This document shows, piece by piece, positions 37,741 through 46,961 of a stretch of 64,000 nucleotides of DNA. The position numbers and the translations under genes were made by a program. The DNA comes from Vibrio sp. YMD68 (GTDB lineage: Bacteria; Pseudomonadota; Gammaproteobacteria; Enterobacterales; Vibrionaceae): NCBI RefSeq assembly GCF_029958905.1, contig NZ_CP124614.1, forward strand, positions 1,364,001 to 1,428,000. The letters run 5' to 3'. Under the pieces are notes generated by a model. That model was given only the letters and a program-made list of their open reading frames with translations, was not told the DNA's origin and ran no database searches. Position 1 is the first letter of the stretch; the number at the start of each line of letters is the position of its first letter.

Positions 37741-39189
37741 CTAATCTTGATGATCACGAGCGATCTGAATGAACTGCTCTTCAATGGCGATGAATGCATC
37801 TACAACAGAAGGGTCAAAGTGCAGCCCTTTACCTTCAATAATGATCGAGCGGGCTTCCTCATGGCTAAAGGCGGGTTTGTATACTCGTTTAGAGATTAAG
37901 GCGTCATACACATCGGCTAATGCCATCAGTCTTCCGGAAAGAGGAATGTCTTCCCCTTTTAATTGGTTAGGGTAACCGCTGCCGTTCCACTTTTCATGAT
38001 GGGTGAGGGAAATCTCTTTTGCCAGTATCAAGAAGGATGTCGTGCCCAGTTGTTCCTCTGCCATAGAGAGAGCTTGCGCCCCAATTTCTGGATGCTGCTT
38101 CATTATTTCAAATTCGTCTTCGGTTAATTTACCCGGCTTAAGTAGGACATTATCTGGAACCCCCACTTTTCCTACATCGTGCAGCGGCGCGGATTTATAC
38201 AGAAGCTCAATGTAGTCAGGGGAGAGCAGCGGCTGGTAACGTTTGTCGTGGCTCAATTCTGTCGCCAGTGCTTTAACATATTCTTGTGTGCGCATGATAT
38301 GTGCACCGGTTTCATTGTCGCGAGATTCCGCGAGAGCCGACAAACTCATGATGGCAACATCTCGAGTCACTTTAACTTCATCTTGGGAAGATTGAAGACT
38401 ATCAAGCATTTGGTTGGTTAAGAAAGCCATCGATCCCAGTTCATTATGCTCGAAAACAGGAAGACGAGTATTTATGTTTCCCTGGGTCACTTCAATGAGA
38501 GAGCACTCTTGGCTTAATAAGATTTTCTTCATCAATTTTGTCCATAGGTACAAAATTGCTCCTGCATAGCCCCCTAAGACGAGAGAAATATAGACAAACT
38601 CTTTGATAACACTTAACTGGCCAGAACCATCTAACAAGCGGTCCGGTCTATGTTGTAGCCAGAAAATATCTTTTAATGCAACCATGGCTAACATCGTAGT
38701 GAGAGTAATGAGCAATAAAGCCATCATCATGATCATTTGCTTGACCATCGACTCACGTTGACCCGCTAATACTTCGCTCTCATTACTATTATCTTGCCAT
38801 AATTCAAAGTGCGCTATTTTTGAGTGGAGTTGCAAAATCATGCCAGTAAAAAAACCAAACAGCGTCATACCGAAGAGAACTTTAAGGTTACTTTCTATTG
38901 GAAAGTCGTAGCTGAAGTTATAAAACAGCGCGAGTGGAATACTGAAAATAAAGAACAGTAGAGGTTCAAATTGGGTTACATTTTGTGTTGCCCAAGAGTT
39001 ATGGCTTATTGATAGTCGATGACGAACAAACCACATCGCAGTAAAAGTAATCCCGACATGAATCAGTATTTCGTTCGCTGTTAATGTCTCTAGCATTGGG
39101 CAGACTCGTCCACCGTAGATACCAAAGATGACACCAGCAAGAATGTACATTTTGAGAGTCAGTGAAACATTGTACCGATAGTTTGTCAT
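37741..39189 (-). CDS. Membrane HD-GYP cyclic di-GMP phosphodiesterase
   Basis: A 482-residue protein. Residues 1 to about 230 contain around five or six membrane helices; then come a HAMP-like segment (TQGNINTRLPVFEHNELGSM) and an HD-GYP domain (about 290-470). The metal and substrate motifs are RDNETGAHIMRTQEYVKALA, YKSAPLHDVGKVGVPD, HHEKWNGSGYP (about 394-404) and ADVYDALISKR. These indicate hydrolysis of cyclic di-GMP; the usual Asp of HHExxDGSGYP is Asn here. It is divergent from a GGDEF gene at 39497, an opposing-activity arrangement. Confidence 0.92.
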   Translation of the reverse strand: MTNYRYNVSLTLKMYILAGVIFGIYGGRVCPMLETLTANEILIHVGITFTAMWFVRHRLSISHNSWATQNVTQFEPLLFFIFSIPLALFYNFSYDFPIESNLKVLFGMTLFGFFTGMILQLHSKIAHFELWQDNSNESEVLAGQRESMVKQMIMMMALLLITLTTMLAMVALKDIFWLQHRPDRLLDGSGQLSVIKEFVYISLVLGGYAGAILYLWTKLMKKILLSQECSLIEVTQGNINTRLPVFEHNELGSMAFLTNQMLDSLQSSQDEVKVTRDVAIMSLSALAESRDNETGAHIMRTQEYVKALATELSHDKRYQPLLSPDYIELLYKSAPLHDVGKVGVPDNVLLKPGKLTEDEFEIMKQHPEIGAQALSMAEEQLGTTSFLILAKEISLTHHEKWNGSGYPNQLKGEDIPLSGRLMALADVYDALISKRVYKPAFSHEEARSIIIEGKGLHFDPSVVDAFIAIEEQFIQIARDHQD

Positions 39190-39496
39190 AGCCTAGCCTA
39201 GTTACCTTATTTTTGGTCTATTTGTTAGTTTAATCGTTTAAACCAATTCTGCCTTTAAGTAGACCGAGTAAGTAGTAAAACGCTTTCAATTTTGCTTATC
39301 ATTATCATCATCCCATTGAACAGCGAGTGCTGTTATCGCTAGCATGGAGAACGGTGACATTGAGGATAGAGCGTCACACATAGTAAATTGTGACATGTTA
39401 GAGGGTGCTGTACTGTAATTACTGTTATTGTTATTATCAGTATTCATTTTTCTGTTGTTGAATGCCCATTTACCGATTGTAAAGGAAATAGCATTA

Positions 39497-40594
39497 GTGT
39501 CTCTAAAAACACATAATTTTGTTGCTGAAAAGCTTGTAGAAGTGGTGGAAGATAAACATCGTCGGCAAAGGATGATGGTGAATGCGCTAACGGTTTTGGG
39601 CTTATGCTTTCTTACTCTTTTTAGCTTGTTTAATTTTAACAATCAAAACATTACTCTTGCCAGTATTTTAGCTTTTTTTTCTGTTGCCGGCCTAGTGAAC
39701 ATTTATGTTATGAGCCGTTGGAGAAATATAGGTTTGATCGTCTTGACGACGATTATCTATTCACTTTCAACAATATTGGTCGTTTCTGGGGGCTATCAAA
39801 ATACAGGTTCTCTTTGGGTTTATCCGCTAGCTGCTATCAGTATTTTCATTAATCATTTTCGCCAAGGGCTGATTTTAAATACTTTTTTTATTGGGGTGTT
39901 AACCTTATTGATCGTTAATGATTGGCTCATTGCTGACTATAACGATGTGATGAAAATTCGTTTTGTTATCACTCTATCTGCACTGAGTGGTATGTGTCAT
40001 ATTTTGATCTATTTTCAAAATAAAGCCGATGATTACATATTGAAAATGCATGAAGAAGGTATCCATAACTTAGCCTATTTTGATGGATTAACTCAATTGG
40101 CCAACCGAGCCACTTTTCGTTCTATCTTAGGCCGCACCATGCAAAGAATATCGACTCAGCGTTCTGCCTTAATATACATTGATCTCGATAACTTTAAGCA
40201 GATCAACGATGATTATGGGCACGATGCCGGAGACAGTGTGCTCGTTGACTTTGGTTACCATCTAAAGAGGATCGCTGGCGATAGAATAGGGGATGGATTA
40301 AGCCAGTATGATGTGGCGAGGTTAGGTGGTGATGAGTTTGCGATTTTTGTTAAACAGGCACCACGTGGAGAAAATAACGTTGTTGCGCTAGCGGATGATG
40401 TAATTGATCTGTTTTCAAATGATCGACTAGAAAGCCTTAGAGGGCTGAAACACTCAATGTCTGCAAGCATTGGCGTCGTATTTACCTCAGAAGAACAATC
40501 GAATTTATACGATAGTTTAAGATTGGCTGATCAAGCCATGTACGAAGCGAAAAAGGCGAGAAAAGGTCAGGTGAGGATCATTGACTCAGAATAA
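39497..40594 (+). CDS. Membrane GGDEF diguanylate cyclase
   Basis: A 365-residue protein. About five or six membrane helices occupy residues 25 to about 180, then a GGDEF domain with LTQLANRATF, LDNFKQINDDYGHDAGD and active loop RLGGDEF (GGDEF from residue 277). No RxxD inhibitory site precedes it. I chose a GTG start at 39497 because AAAGGA (39481-39486) lies 10 bases upstream; the frame is open further to a TTG at 39428 that would add another hydrophobic stretch. It probably makes cyclic di-GMP and is divergent from the HD-GYP gene. Confidence 0.88.
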   Translation: MSLKTHNFVAEKLVEVVEDKHRRQRMMVNALTVLGLCFLTLFSLFNFNNQNITLASILAFFSVAGLVNIYVMSRWRNIGLIVLTTIIYSLSTILVVSGGYQNTGSLWVYPLAAISIFINHFRQGLILNTFFIGVLTLLIVNDWLIADYNDVMKIRFVITLSALSGMCHILIYFQNKADDYILKMHEEGIHNLAYFDGLTQLANRATFRSILGRTMQRISTQRSALIYIDLDNFKQINDDYGHDAGDSVLVDFGYHLKRIAGDRIGDGLSQYDVARLGGDEFAIFVKQAPRGENNVVALADDVIDLFSNDRLESLRGLKHSMSASIGVVFTSEEQSNLYDSLRLADQAMYEAKKARKGQVRIIDSE

Positions 40595-40628
40595 ACAATA
40601 ATAAATAGCCGAATGGACGTTGTAATAA

Positions 40629-40663
40629 AAAAGCCGGACATCAAATATTGATGTCCGGCTTTT
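40629..40663. terminator. Bidirectional terminator between GGDEF gene and asnS
   Basis: AAAAGCCGGACATCAA, loop ATA, TTGATGTCCGGCTTTT: a perfect 16-bp stem serving both convergent genes. Confidence 0.93.
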
Positions 40664-40681
40664 AAAGTTCTAACCAATGGT

Positions 40682-42082
40682 TTAGAAGTTTGCAGAGCGT
40701 GGTGTACGTGGGAATGGAATCACGTCACGAACGTTGCCCATACCTGTTACGTAAGATACTAGACGCTCGAAACCAAGACCGAAACCAGCGTGTGGCACTG
40801 TGCCGTATTTACGTAGGTCGCGGTACCAGCTCATGTGCTCAGGGTCGATACCCATAGCAATCATACGCTCGTCTAGAATGTCTAGACGCTCTTCACGTTG
40901 TGCACCACCGATGATTTCACCGATGCCTGGTGCAAGTACGTCCATTGCTGCCACTGTTTTGCCGTCGTCGTTTAAGCGCATGTAGAAAGCCTTGATGTCT
41001 TTCGGGTAGTTCTTAACGATAACAGGCGCTTTGAAGTGTTCTTCAGCTAGGTAACGCTCATGCTCAGAAGACATGTCGATGCCCCACTCAACGTCAAACT
41101 CAAATTTCTTACCAGAGTCTAGTAGGATTTGGATGGCGTCAGTGTAGTCAACTTGTGCGAAATCAGCCTCTACGAATTGCTCTAGGCGAGTGATCGCTTG
41201 CTTGTCGATGCGAGAAGCGAAGAACTCAAGGTCGTCACGGCGCTCTTCAAGAACAGCAGCGAAAACGTACTTAAGCATGTCTTCAGCCAGTTTCGCTACA
41301 TCGTCAAGGTCTGCAAACGCAACTTCAGGCTCCACCATCCAGAACTCAGCTAGGTGGCGGCTTGTGTTTGAGTTTTCAGCACGGAACGTAGGACCGAATG
41401 TGTAAACTTTGCTTAGTGCACAAGCGTAAGCTTCAGCATTAAGTTGGCCAGATACGGTTAGGAAAGTTTCTTTACCGAAGAAATCTTCGTTGAAATCAAC
41501 TTTGCCTTCGTCAGTGCGAGGTAGGTTTTCCATGTCTAGCGTAGATACGCGGAACATTTCACCTGCGCCTTCAGCATCAGAAGCAGTGATAAGTGGAGCC
41601 GAAGTCCAGAAGAAACCTTGCTCGTGGTAGAAACGGTGAATCGCTTGCGATAGACAGTTACGTACACGTGCTACTGCGCCAATCACGTTTGTACGTGGAC
41701 GTAGGTGAGCAACTTCACGAAGGTATTCGATAGAGTGACGTGTCTTAGCCATAGGGTAAGTGTCAGCATCTTCAACCCAGCCAACAACTTTAACGTCAGT
41801 TGCTGCTAGTTCGAAATCTTGACCTTTTGCAGGAGACTCAACAATCTTGCCAGTTACTTCAACAGAGCAGCCAGTTGTTAGCTTTAGTACTTCGTTTTCG
41901 TAATTATTAAGATTATTAGGGACCACGGCCTGAATCGGGTCGAAACAAGAGCCGTCATAAATGGCAAGGAAAGAGATTCCAGCTTTGGAATCACGACGTG
42001 AACGGATCCAGCCGCGAACAGTGACTTCACTGTCTACCGCTAGCTTGCCGCCAAGTACGTCTGTTACAGGCGCGTAAGTCAT
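40682..42082 (-). CDS. asnS: Asparaginyl-tRNA synthetase
   Basis: A 466-residue class II aminoacyl-tRNA synthetase that charges tRNA-Asn. An N-terminal OB anticodon-binding domain ([20 protein letters not shown]) is followed by the catalytic core with motif 2 [19 protein letters not shown] and motif 3 [19 protein letters not shown] at 42082 ([14 protein letters not shown]) gives the standard length; upstream in-frame Met codons would add 11 residues. The upstream region has two TTGACA-like -35 elements on the minus strand. Confidence 0.97.
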   Translation of the reverse strand: MTYAPVTDVLGGKLAVDSEVTVRGWIRSRRDSKAGISFLAIYDGSCFDPIQAVVPNNLNNYENEVLKLTTGCSVEVTGKIVESPAKGQDFELAATDVKVVGWVEDADTYPMAKTRHSIEYLREVAHLRPRTNVIGAVARVRNCLSQAIHRFYHEQGFFWTSAPLITASDAEGAGEMFRVSTLDMENLPRTDEGKVDFNEDFFGKETFLTVSGQLNAEAYACALSKVYTFGPTFRAENSNTSRHLAEFWMVEPEVAFADLDDVAKLAEDMLKYVFAAVLEERRDDLEFFASRIDKQAITRLEQFVEADFAQVDYTDAIQILLDSGKKFEFDVEWGIDMSSEHERYLAEEHFKAPVIVKNYPKDIKAFYMRLNDDGKTVAAMDVLAPGIGEIIGGAQREERLDILDERMIAMGIDPEHMSWYRDLRKYGTVPHAGFGLGFERLVSYVTGMGNVRDVIPFPRTPRSANF

Positions 42083-42286
42083 GTTGGTTTCATTCTCCAT
42101 TGAGGGATAAATCACCCAGTGCCGCTGATCGCTTGCTCTCTTAGGTCAACTCGTTTGTCAACAAAGATAAAGAAGCAAAACTTACAGCACTGGGGCAGTT
42201 AAAACATTGTAATCGATAGGACATATTACCTGTCATATCGAGAGCTTCAACCTTTATTATCCTTCATCTGGCGAATATTTATCCAT

Positions 42287-43906
42287 TCATGTGGATTTCT
42301 TGTCTGAAAGGGTGAATTGGTTTAATAAAGCTTCTAATCGGTCAGATAGTTGCTCAAGATTTATACTGATTTCACGCGTTTGTGTTGCGGAACTCGACGT
42401 GTCATCAGAGTGACGAGTGATGACGTCTATTTTCCCTAGTATATCTTGGTTAATTTGAGTGCTGACTTGGCTTTGTTGTTGAATACTGTCTGCGTGATTT
42501 AATGCTTGCTGCATTTCAGTAACCACTTCGTTCATTGCAGAAGATAAAGCATCAATAACGGTGGACCGTTGATGCGCCTGATCACAAACATTGTCGACAG
42601 AGAGTAGCGAACCTTCACTATTTGATTGAAGCTCAGAAATAATGCGCTCAATACTGTCCGTTGCTTCTGATGTTCGACTTGCAAGTTGTCTTACCTCATC
42701 GGCAACAACTGCAAACCCACGTCCTTGTTCTCCAGCCCTGGCCGCTTCTATTGCCGCATTGAGTGCCAGCAAATTGGTCTGGTCTGCAATTCCCTTAATC
42801 ACGGCCAAAATATTAGAAACTTCATTGGTTTGGTTGTTAAGTTGCAGAATATTGTCTTTAACGTTCTCAATATCGCCGACAAGATCTTTAACACCCTCAC
42901 TCGCTTGGTGTGCTTGGTGCGCACTGTCTTTAGCAATCGTGGTGGTATGTTTGATTAAAGATGACGCATCGACCGTCGCTTGTTCCACTTGATTTTGCTG
43001 AGTTTGCATTTGTTCAACATTAGCTTGAACATCGGCAGTTTCTCGTTGTTGGTTATTGGCAGCATGATCGGTGATTTTCGCAACATCAATTAGAGTCGCC
43101 GCCGATGCGGACAAGCTGTGGGAAGTCTCTTGCACTTTACTTAAGCTATCACTCACGGTAGACATGAACGAATTAATCGCATTCGAAAGGTCGCCAATTT
43201 CATCATTTTTTGTGTTATGCACGCGTTTTGAAAGATCTTTTGTTTGACTAACAGATTGCATGAATTGGGAAGTGCGTTGAATCGGGCGAACAATCGTTTT
43301 TCGTATGACAACAAGTGTGACGAGAAAACCAACAAAGGAAATCAGCGCTGTGATTCCTAAAGCAAAGATGGTTTGGCTGTTAATGAGTTTGTTCACGTTG
43401 GTTAAGTTGTACTCTAAACGAATAGCCCCCAGCACCTCACCTTCTGAGGTTAAATGGCAAGACACACAGTTAGTTCCGCGATAATTTTCGCTGGATTTCA
43501 TCGGCAGGGCCACTACAATCCCATTCCCCCATTCGCCAGAATACGGTTCAATCACGGTTTCTCCGGCAAGCGCTCTGCGATCAATGTCATCGCTTGGTTT
43601 TTGGTTTTCCGTCCCATCCCCATACATTTTGCTGACTGCATCTGCGCGCAACACTTTGACGTTTTCAATACCTTCTTGAGCCATCGCTTTCTCTCTCAAG
43701 GTCTCTTTTTGAGCCATTGTGCCCGTGATCATCATCATATTCAGGCTATCGAAATAGTTGCTCGCTTTTTCATGCAGTTGTTCACTAAGAACGGAGTTGA
43801 TCAGGTTACGCTGCTGGATGTATTGATAACCAGTAGACACCGATAATACCAGTGTAGAGACCGAGATTAAGGTCACGAGTAGTTTGAAGCTGACGGATAT
43901 TTTCAT
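42287..43906 (-). CDS. Methyl-accepting chemoreceptor with a c-type haem motif
   Basis: A 539-residue chemoreceptor. TM1 is at residues 7-25; a periplasmic domain of about 150 residues follows, containing CVSCH (Cys147 to His151), the covalent c-type haem attachment motif; TM2 is about 179-203, a HAMP domain 204-257, and the rest is the cytoplasmic signalling coiled coil with the conserved hairpin tip [20 protein letters not shown]. The periplasmic part resembles the haem-c sensor domains described in Geobacter chemoreceptors (DUF3365-like fold). Redox state, oxygen or nitric oxide are plausible signals. It is monocistronic, far from other che genes. Confidence 0.93.
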   Translation of the reverse strand: MKISVSFKLLVTLISVSTLVLSVSTGYQYIQQRNLINSVLSEQLHEKASNYFDSLNMMMITGTMAQKETLREKAMAQEGIENVKVLRADAVSKMYGDGTENQKPSDDIDRRALAGETVIEPYSGEWGNGIVVALPMKSSENYRGTNCVSCHLTSEGEVLGAIRLEYNLTNVNKLINSQTIFALGITALISFVGFLVTLVVIRKTIVRPIQRTSQFMQSVSQTKDLSKRVHNTKNDEIGDLSNAINSFMSTVSDSLSKVQETSHSLSASAATLIDVAKITDHAANNQQRETADVQANVEQMQTQQNQVEQATVDASSLIKHTTTIAKDSAHQAHQASEGVKDLVGDIENVKDNILQLNNQTNEVSNILAVIKGIADQTNLLALNAAIEAARAGEQGRGFAVVADEVRQLASRTSEATDSIERIISELQSNSEGSLLSVDNVCDQAHQRSTVIDALSSAMNEVVTEMQQALNHADSIQQQSQVSTQINQDILGKIDVITRHSDDTSSSATQTREISINLEQLSDRLEALLNQFTLSDKKST

Positions 43907-44257
43907 AATGTTATTTTTATAGTTTTGTAACAGACGTCTCTAATATACCTTGTTTGAAGTAAGGTTAATATGATGGATGTATTGTTGATGTGATATGTAG
44001 CATAAGGTTTCATTGTAAATGTGATGTTAGCGCTTTGTGGTCTCGCTGTTTTACATGTGATACATTTCCAAATGCTAAATGCTAAATGCTAAATGCTAAA
44101 TGCTAAATGCTAAGTACCAAGTTTAAGTGCTAAGGGTAGCGTTAACACCGAGTGCTCGAAGGGCTAAGTTAAGTGATATAATTTCTCTCAACTAAACGTT
44201 GTCACAACGTGGGTTATTTCTTACTATTGCGCGTCGTTAAAAACCTAGAGAATAAAA
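43907..44257. other. 351-base gap between chemoreceptor and queD
   Basis: Holds the AATGCTA repeat array (44071-44112) and the queD promoter region. I looked for a preQ1 riboswitch before queD and did not see its conserved blocks. Confidence 0.5.
44071..44112. repeat. 7-bp tandem repeat AATGCTA, six perfect copies
   Basis: Six identical AATGCTA units run from 44071 to 44112, followed by degenerate partial units (AAGTGCTAAG). It lies 145 bases upstream of queD, in the divergent region with the chemoreceptor gene. Copy number could vary between strains. Confidence 0.95.
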
Positions 44258-44623
44258 ATGAAAGCTGAATTGTACAAAGAGTTTATGTTTGAAGCTGCAC
44301 ACCATCTGCCACATGTACCGGAAGGGCATAAGTGTGGACGTCTTCATGGTCACTCTTTTTTAGTTCGTCTTTTTGTTGAAGGTGAAGTCGATCCTCACAC
44401 TGGTTGGGTGATCGATTTTTCAGAGATTAAAGAAGCGTTTAAGCCGATTTATGATCGCCTTGATCACTACTATTTAAATGATATTCAGGGGCTAGAAAAT
44501 CCCACTAGTGAAGTTTTAGCTAAGTGGATTTGGCTAGAATTGAAACCAAGTCTTCCACTGCTGAGTAAAGTTGAAATTAAAGAAACGTGTACAGCAGGCT
44601 GTATTTATGTTGGTGAAGATTAA
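44258..44623 (+). CDS. queD: 6-carboxytetrahydropterin synthase QueD
   Basis: A 121-residue enzyme of the PTPS family (QueD), which converts dihydroneopterin triphosphate to 6-carboxytetrahydropterin in queuosine synthesis. The zinc ligands are in [11 protein letters not shown] and CGRLHGHSF (His30, His32), and the catalytic Cys26 in [12 protein letters not shown]; the C-terminal Glu in [10 protein letters not shown] is also conserved. E. coli QueD has the same length. ATG at 44258 follows an AGAGAATAAAA site. Single gene, followed by a terminator. Confidence 0.95.
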   Translation: MKAELYKEFMFEAAHHLPHVPEGHKCGRLHGHSFLVRLFVEGEVDPHTGWVIDFSEIKEAFKPIYDRLDHYYLNDIQGLENPTSEVLAKWIWLELKPSLPLLSKVEIKETCTAGCIYVGED

Positions 44624-44641
44624 GCATTAACAATCAGTTAT

Positions 44642-44672
44642 AAAAAAGCGAAGCGAGTCTTCGCTTTTTTTT
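44642..44672 (+). terminator. Terminator after queD
   Basis: AAGCGAAG, loop CGAGT, CTTCGCTT followed by a long T run and preceded by A residues. Confidence 0.92.
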
Positions 44673-44766
44673 CACCCGAGTAATCGTGTTAACATCGAAC
44701 TGGTACTGCGGTTCGATTTAGTCACGGGTGAAGGTATTAAGGTGAAGCCCAAGGGGAAATGGTTTT

Positions 44767-45441
44767 ATGATGTTACGACTCTCAATTATTGTTCAATCCG
44801 TACTAGCCATAGCGATTCTATATTTAGGTTTTGCTATTCATGGTTTTACCGAAAAAGTCGGTGAGGTTGTCGATAAATACCCGCAGATGGTCACAGATAT
44901 TAGTGATATCACCGATAAACTCGAAATAAAAGAATGGTTGCTGTTTACAGAACATGTTGAAGCTATTGTTCCACAAATTTTGGTTGCGGTTAACGATGTG
45001 AATAAGACGCTGGTGGAAGTAAACCAGACGGTGGATTCTGTTGACAAGAAAATTCCTGCTATCGTGTCAGAATTTACAGCGTATCGCGAGAACACTATCC
45101 CCGCCGCGCTTGCTGAGATGAGACATTATCGTGTTGATGTCGTTCCAACCACAGTCAATGAACTCGAAAAATACCGGGTCGATGTGATTCCTCCTGTACT
45201 ATTGGAAAGTAAGGCGTACCGTTCAACGGTGATACCTAATGTCTTAATGGAATCCAATAACCTACGAAGTGATATCCCACCAATGCTCGCCAAAGCCGAT
45301 GAGATTATTGACAAGACACAGCAAATAGCCGCAGAAGCGACACAAGGCGCAGTGAAAGGGGTGGTGTTATCACCAATCAACCTACTTCGAGGTGCTGGTG
45401 ATGAGATCCGATCTAAGGTGTCTCTTGATTCTTTGGAATAA
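44767..45441 (+). CDS. Membrane-anchored protein with 15-residue repeats
   Basis: A 224-residue protein. One N-terminal helix (LSIIVQSVLAIAILYLGFAI) anchors it, most likely as a bitopic inner-membrane protein. The middle contains long stretches of heptad-like VDKYPQMVTDISDITDKLE and then five consecutive units of about 15 residues of the form YRxxxIPxxLxExxx: YRENTIPAALAEMRH, YRVDVVPTTVNELEK, YRVDVIPPVLLESKA, YRSTVIPNVLMESNN and a final LRSDIPPMLAKADE. The C-terminal tail LSPINLLRGAGDEIRSKV is short. I recognise no family; it resembles coiled-coil or spacer proteins. ATG at 44767 has AAGGGG 10 bases upstream. Confidence 0.75.
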   Translation: MMLRLSIIVQSVLAIAILYLGFAIHGFTEKVGEVVDKYPQMVTDISDITDKLEIKEWLLFTEHVEAIVPQILVAVNDVNKTLVEVNQTVDSVDKKIPAIVSEFTAYRENTIPAALAEMRHYRVDVVPTTVNELEKYRVDVIPPVLLESKAYRSTVIPNVLMESNNLRSDIPPMLAKADEIIDKTQQIAAEATQGAVKGVVLSPINLLRGAGDEIRSKVSLDSLE

Positions 45442-45445
45442 TAAA

Positions 45446-45470
45446 AAGCCCAGGCTATTTGCTTGGGCTT
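45446..45470. terminator. Terminator between repeat protein gene and sdaA
   Basis: AAGCCCAGGC and GCTTGGGCTT pair around TATTT with one mismatch and are preceded by an A run; it serves convergent genes. Confidence 0.8.
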
Positions 45471-45521
45471 CATCATCGAGAAGTGTAAAACTAGAAAGGT
45501 AAGCGTTAGAAAGGCAGGTTT

Positions 45522-46883
45522 CTAACAGACGACCTTGATAGCCAATCCACCTTGAGAGGTTTCACGGTATTTTGCGTTCATATCTTTACCCGTTTCCAGC
45601 ATGGTCTCAATCACTTTATCCAGCGAAACGCGAGGAGCAGAAGAGCGACGTAAGGCCATACGAGTTGAGTTGATCGCCTTTACCGCGGCAATACCATTTC
45701 GCTCAATACATGGCACTTGAACTTGGCCTGCGACGGGGTCACAGGTTAAACCTAAGTTATGTTCCATCGCGATTTCTGCGGCCATACATACTTGCTCGGG
45801 GCTGCCACCCATAAGCTCTGCAAGGCCCGCCGCCGCCATAGAGCAAGCCACACCGACTTCACCTTGGCAACCGACTTCAGCACCAGAGATGGAAGCATTA
45901 CGTTTGTACAAACCGCCGATAGCACCAGAGGCTGCAAAATAGCGCGTGTAGTCTTTTTCGGTCACGGTTTGAATGAACTTATCGTAGTAAGCGAGAACCG
46001 CTGGAATGATACCACAAGCGCCATTGGTCGGGGCTGTCACGACACGGCCACCAGCCGCATTTTCTTCATTAACGGCAAAGGCAAACATGTTTACCCAGTC
46101 AACCACTGCCATAGGATCGGTTGTGGTCTTTTCAGACGTCATTAATAATTGACGAAGTGCTGGCGCACGACGAGGCACACGCAGGGGACCAGGAAGAATG
46201 CCTTCGGTGCTCATCCCACGATCCATGCATTCGCGCATGGTTTTCCAAATGTTCGCGTAGTACGTACGAGATTCTTCATCAGAATGGAGTGATTTTTCGT
46301 TTTCCATGACTAATGTACTGATGGACAAACCACTCTCTTTACACTGCTCAATCAGTTGCTCAGCAGAGGTAAATTCGTACGGCACTTTAATTGGATTTTG
46401 GTCTTCTTTTCCAAAGTTCTCTTCATCAACGATGAAACCACCGCCAATAGAGTAATACGTTTTTGAGTAAGCAACGTCTTCATCGATCCAGGCGTGTATC
46501 TGCATGCCATTTTCGTGAAGAGATAAGTTTGAAGTATGGAAATTCATGCCGCCATCTTTTGGAAAAGAGACAGTATGGCAATGCATACCAACAGGCAGAC
46601 GCTCAGTTTCTTCAACACGAGCGATAAAGCCTGGAATTGAATCGATATCGACTTTTTCAGGGGAATTTCCAGCAAGACCCATGATGATTGCGATATCGGT
46701 GTGGTGACCTTTCCCTGTCAGTGATAATGATCCATAAACGTCCACGGTGATTTTAGTGATGTCGCGCAATTTTCCCATTGAGCGTAAATCATCAATAAAT
46801 TCTTTACCCGCTTTCATTGGCCCTACAGTGTGTGAGCTTGAAGGACCAACACCAATTTTATAGATGTCGAATACACTGATCAT
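45522..46883 (-). CDS. sdaA: L-serine ammonia-lyase
   Basis: A 453-residue iron-sulfur L-serine dehydratase (E. coli SdaA has 454) that turns serine into pyruvate and ammonia. The N-terminal [20 protein letters not shown] and the C-terminal blocks [35 protein letters not shown] and [18 protein letters not shown], with the cluster cysteines, are complete. It is the second gene of sdaC-sdaA: a serine transporter followed by the serine dehydratase. A terminator-like hairpin sits between the two. Confidence 0.97.
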   Translation of the reverse strand: MISVFDIYKIGVGPSSSHTVGPMKAGKEFIDDLRSMGKLRDITKITVDVYGSLSLTGKGHHTDIAIIMGLAGNSPEKVDIDSIPGFIARVEETERLPVGMHCHTVSFPKDGGMNFHTSNLSLHENGMQIHAWIDEDVAYSKTYYSIGGGFIVDEENFGKEDQNPIKVPYEFTSAEQLIEQCKESGLSISTLVMENEKSLHSDEESRTYYANIWKTMRECMDRGMSTEGILPGPLRVPRRAPALRQLLMTSEKTTTDPMAVVDWVNMFAFAVNEENAAGGRVVTAPTNGACGIIPAVLAYYDKFIQTVTEKDYTRYFAASGAIGGLYKRNASISGAEVGCQGEVGVACSMAAAGLAELMGGSPEQVCMAAEIAMEHNLGLTCDPVAGQVQVPCIERNGIAAVKAINSTRMALRRSSAPRVSLDKVIETMLETGKDMNAKYRETSQGGLAIKVVC

Positions 46884-46897
46884 ATTTGAAACCTCAT

Positions 46898-46923
46898 TAG
46901 AAAAGGCTCCTGAGCTGGAGCCT
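46898..46923 (-). terminator. Intra-operon terminator-like hairpin between sdaC and sdaA
   Basis: On the minus strand AGGCTCC, loop AGCTCA, GGAGCCT is followed by TTTTCT. The 7-bp GC-rich stem lies in the 78-base gap before the sdaA ATG, so it may reduce read-through. Confidence 0.6.
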
Positions 46924-46961
46924 AATTATAGTTATTATATCTAATCAAGACTAGATTCGGC

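Noticed and set aside
43454..43846. Plus-strand ORF of 130 codons opposite the chemoreceptor
   Set aside because: It is antisense to the haem-c sensor domain, and its own protein has no domain or signal.
43907..44257. preQ1 riboswitch before queD
   Set aside because: No C-rich loop and A-rich tail arrangement typical of preQ1 classes could be found.
45759..46145. Plus-strand ORF of 128 codons opposite sdaA
   Set aside because: Antisense to the iron-sulfur binding region of sdaA, no ribosome binding site.
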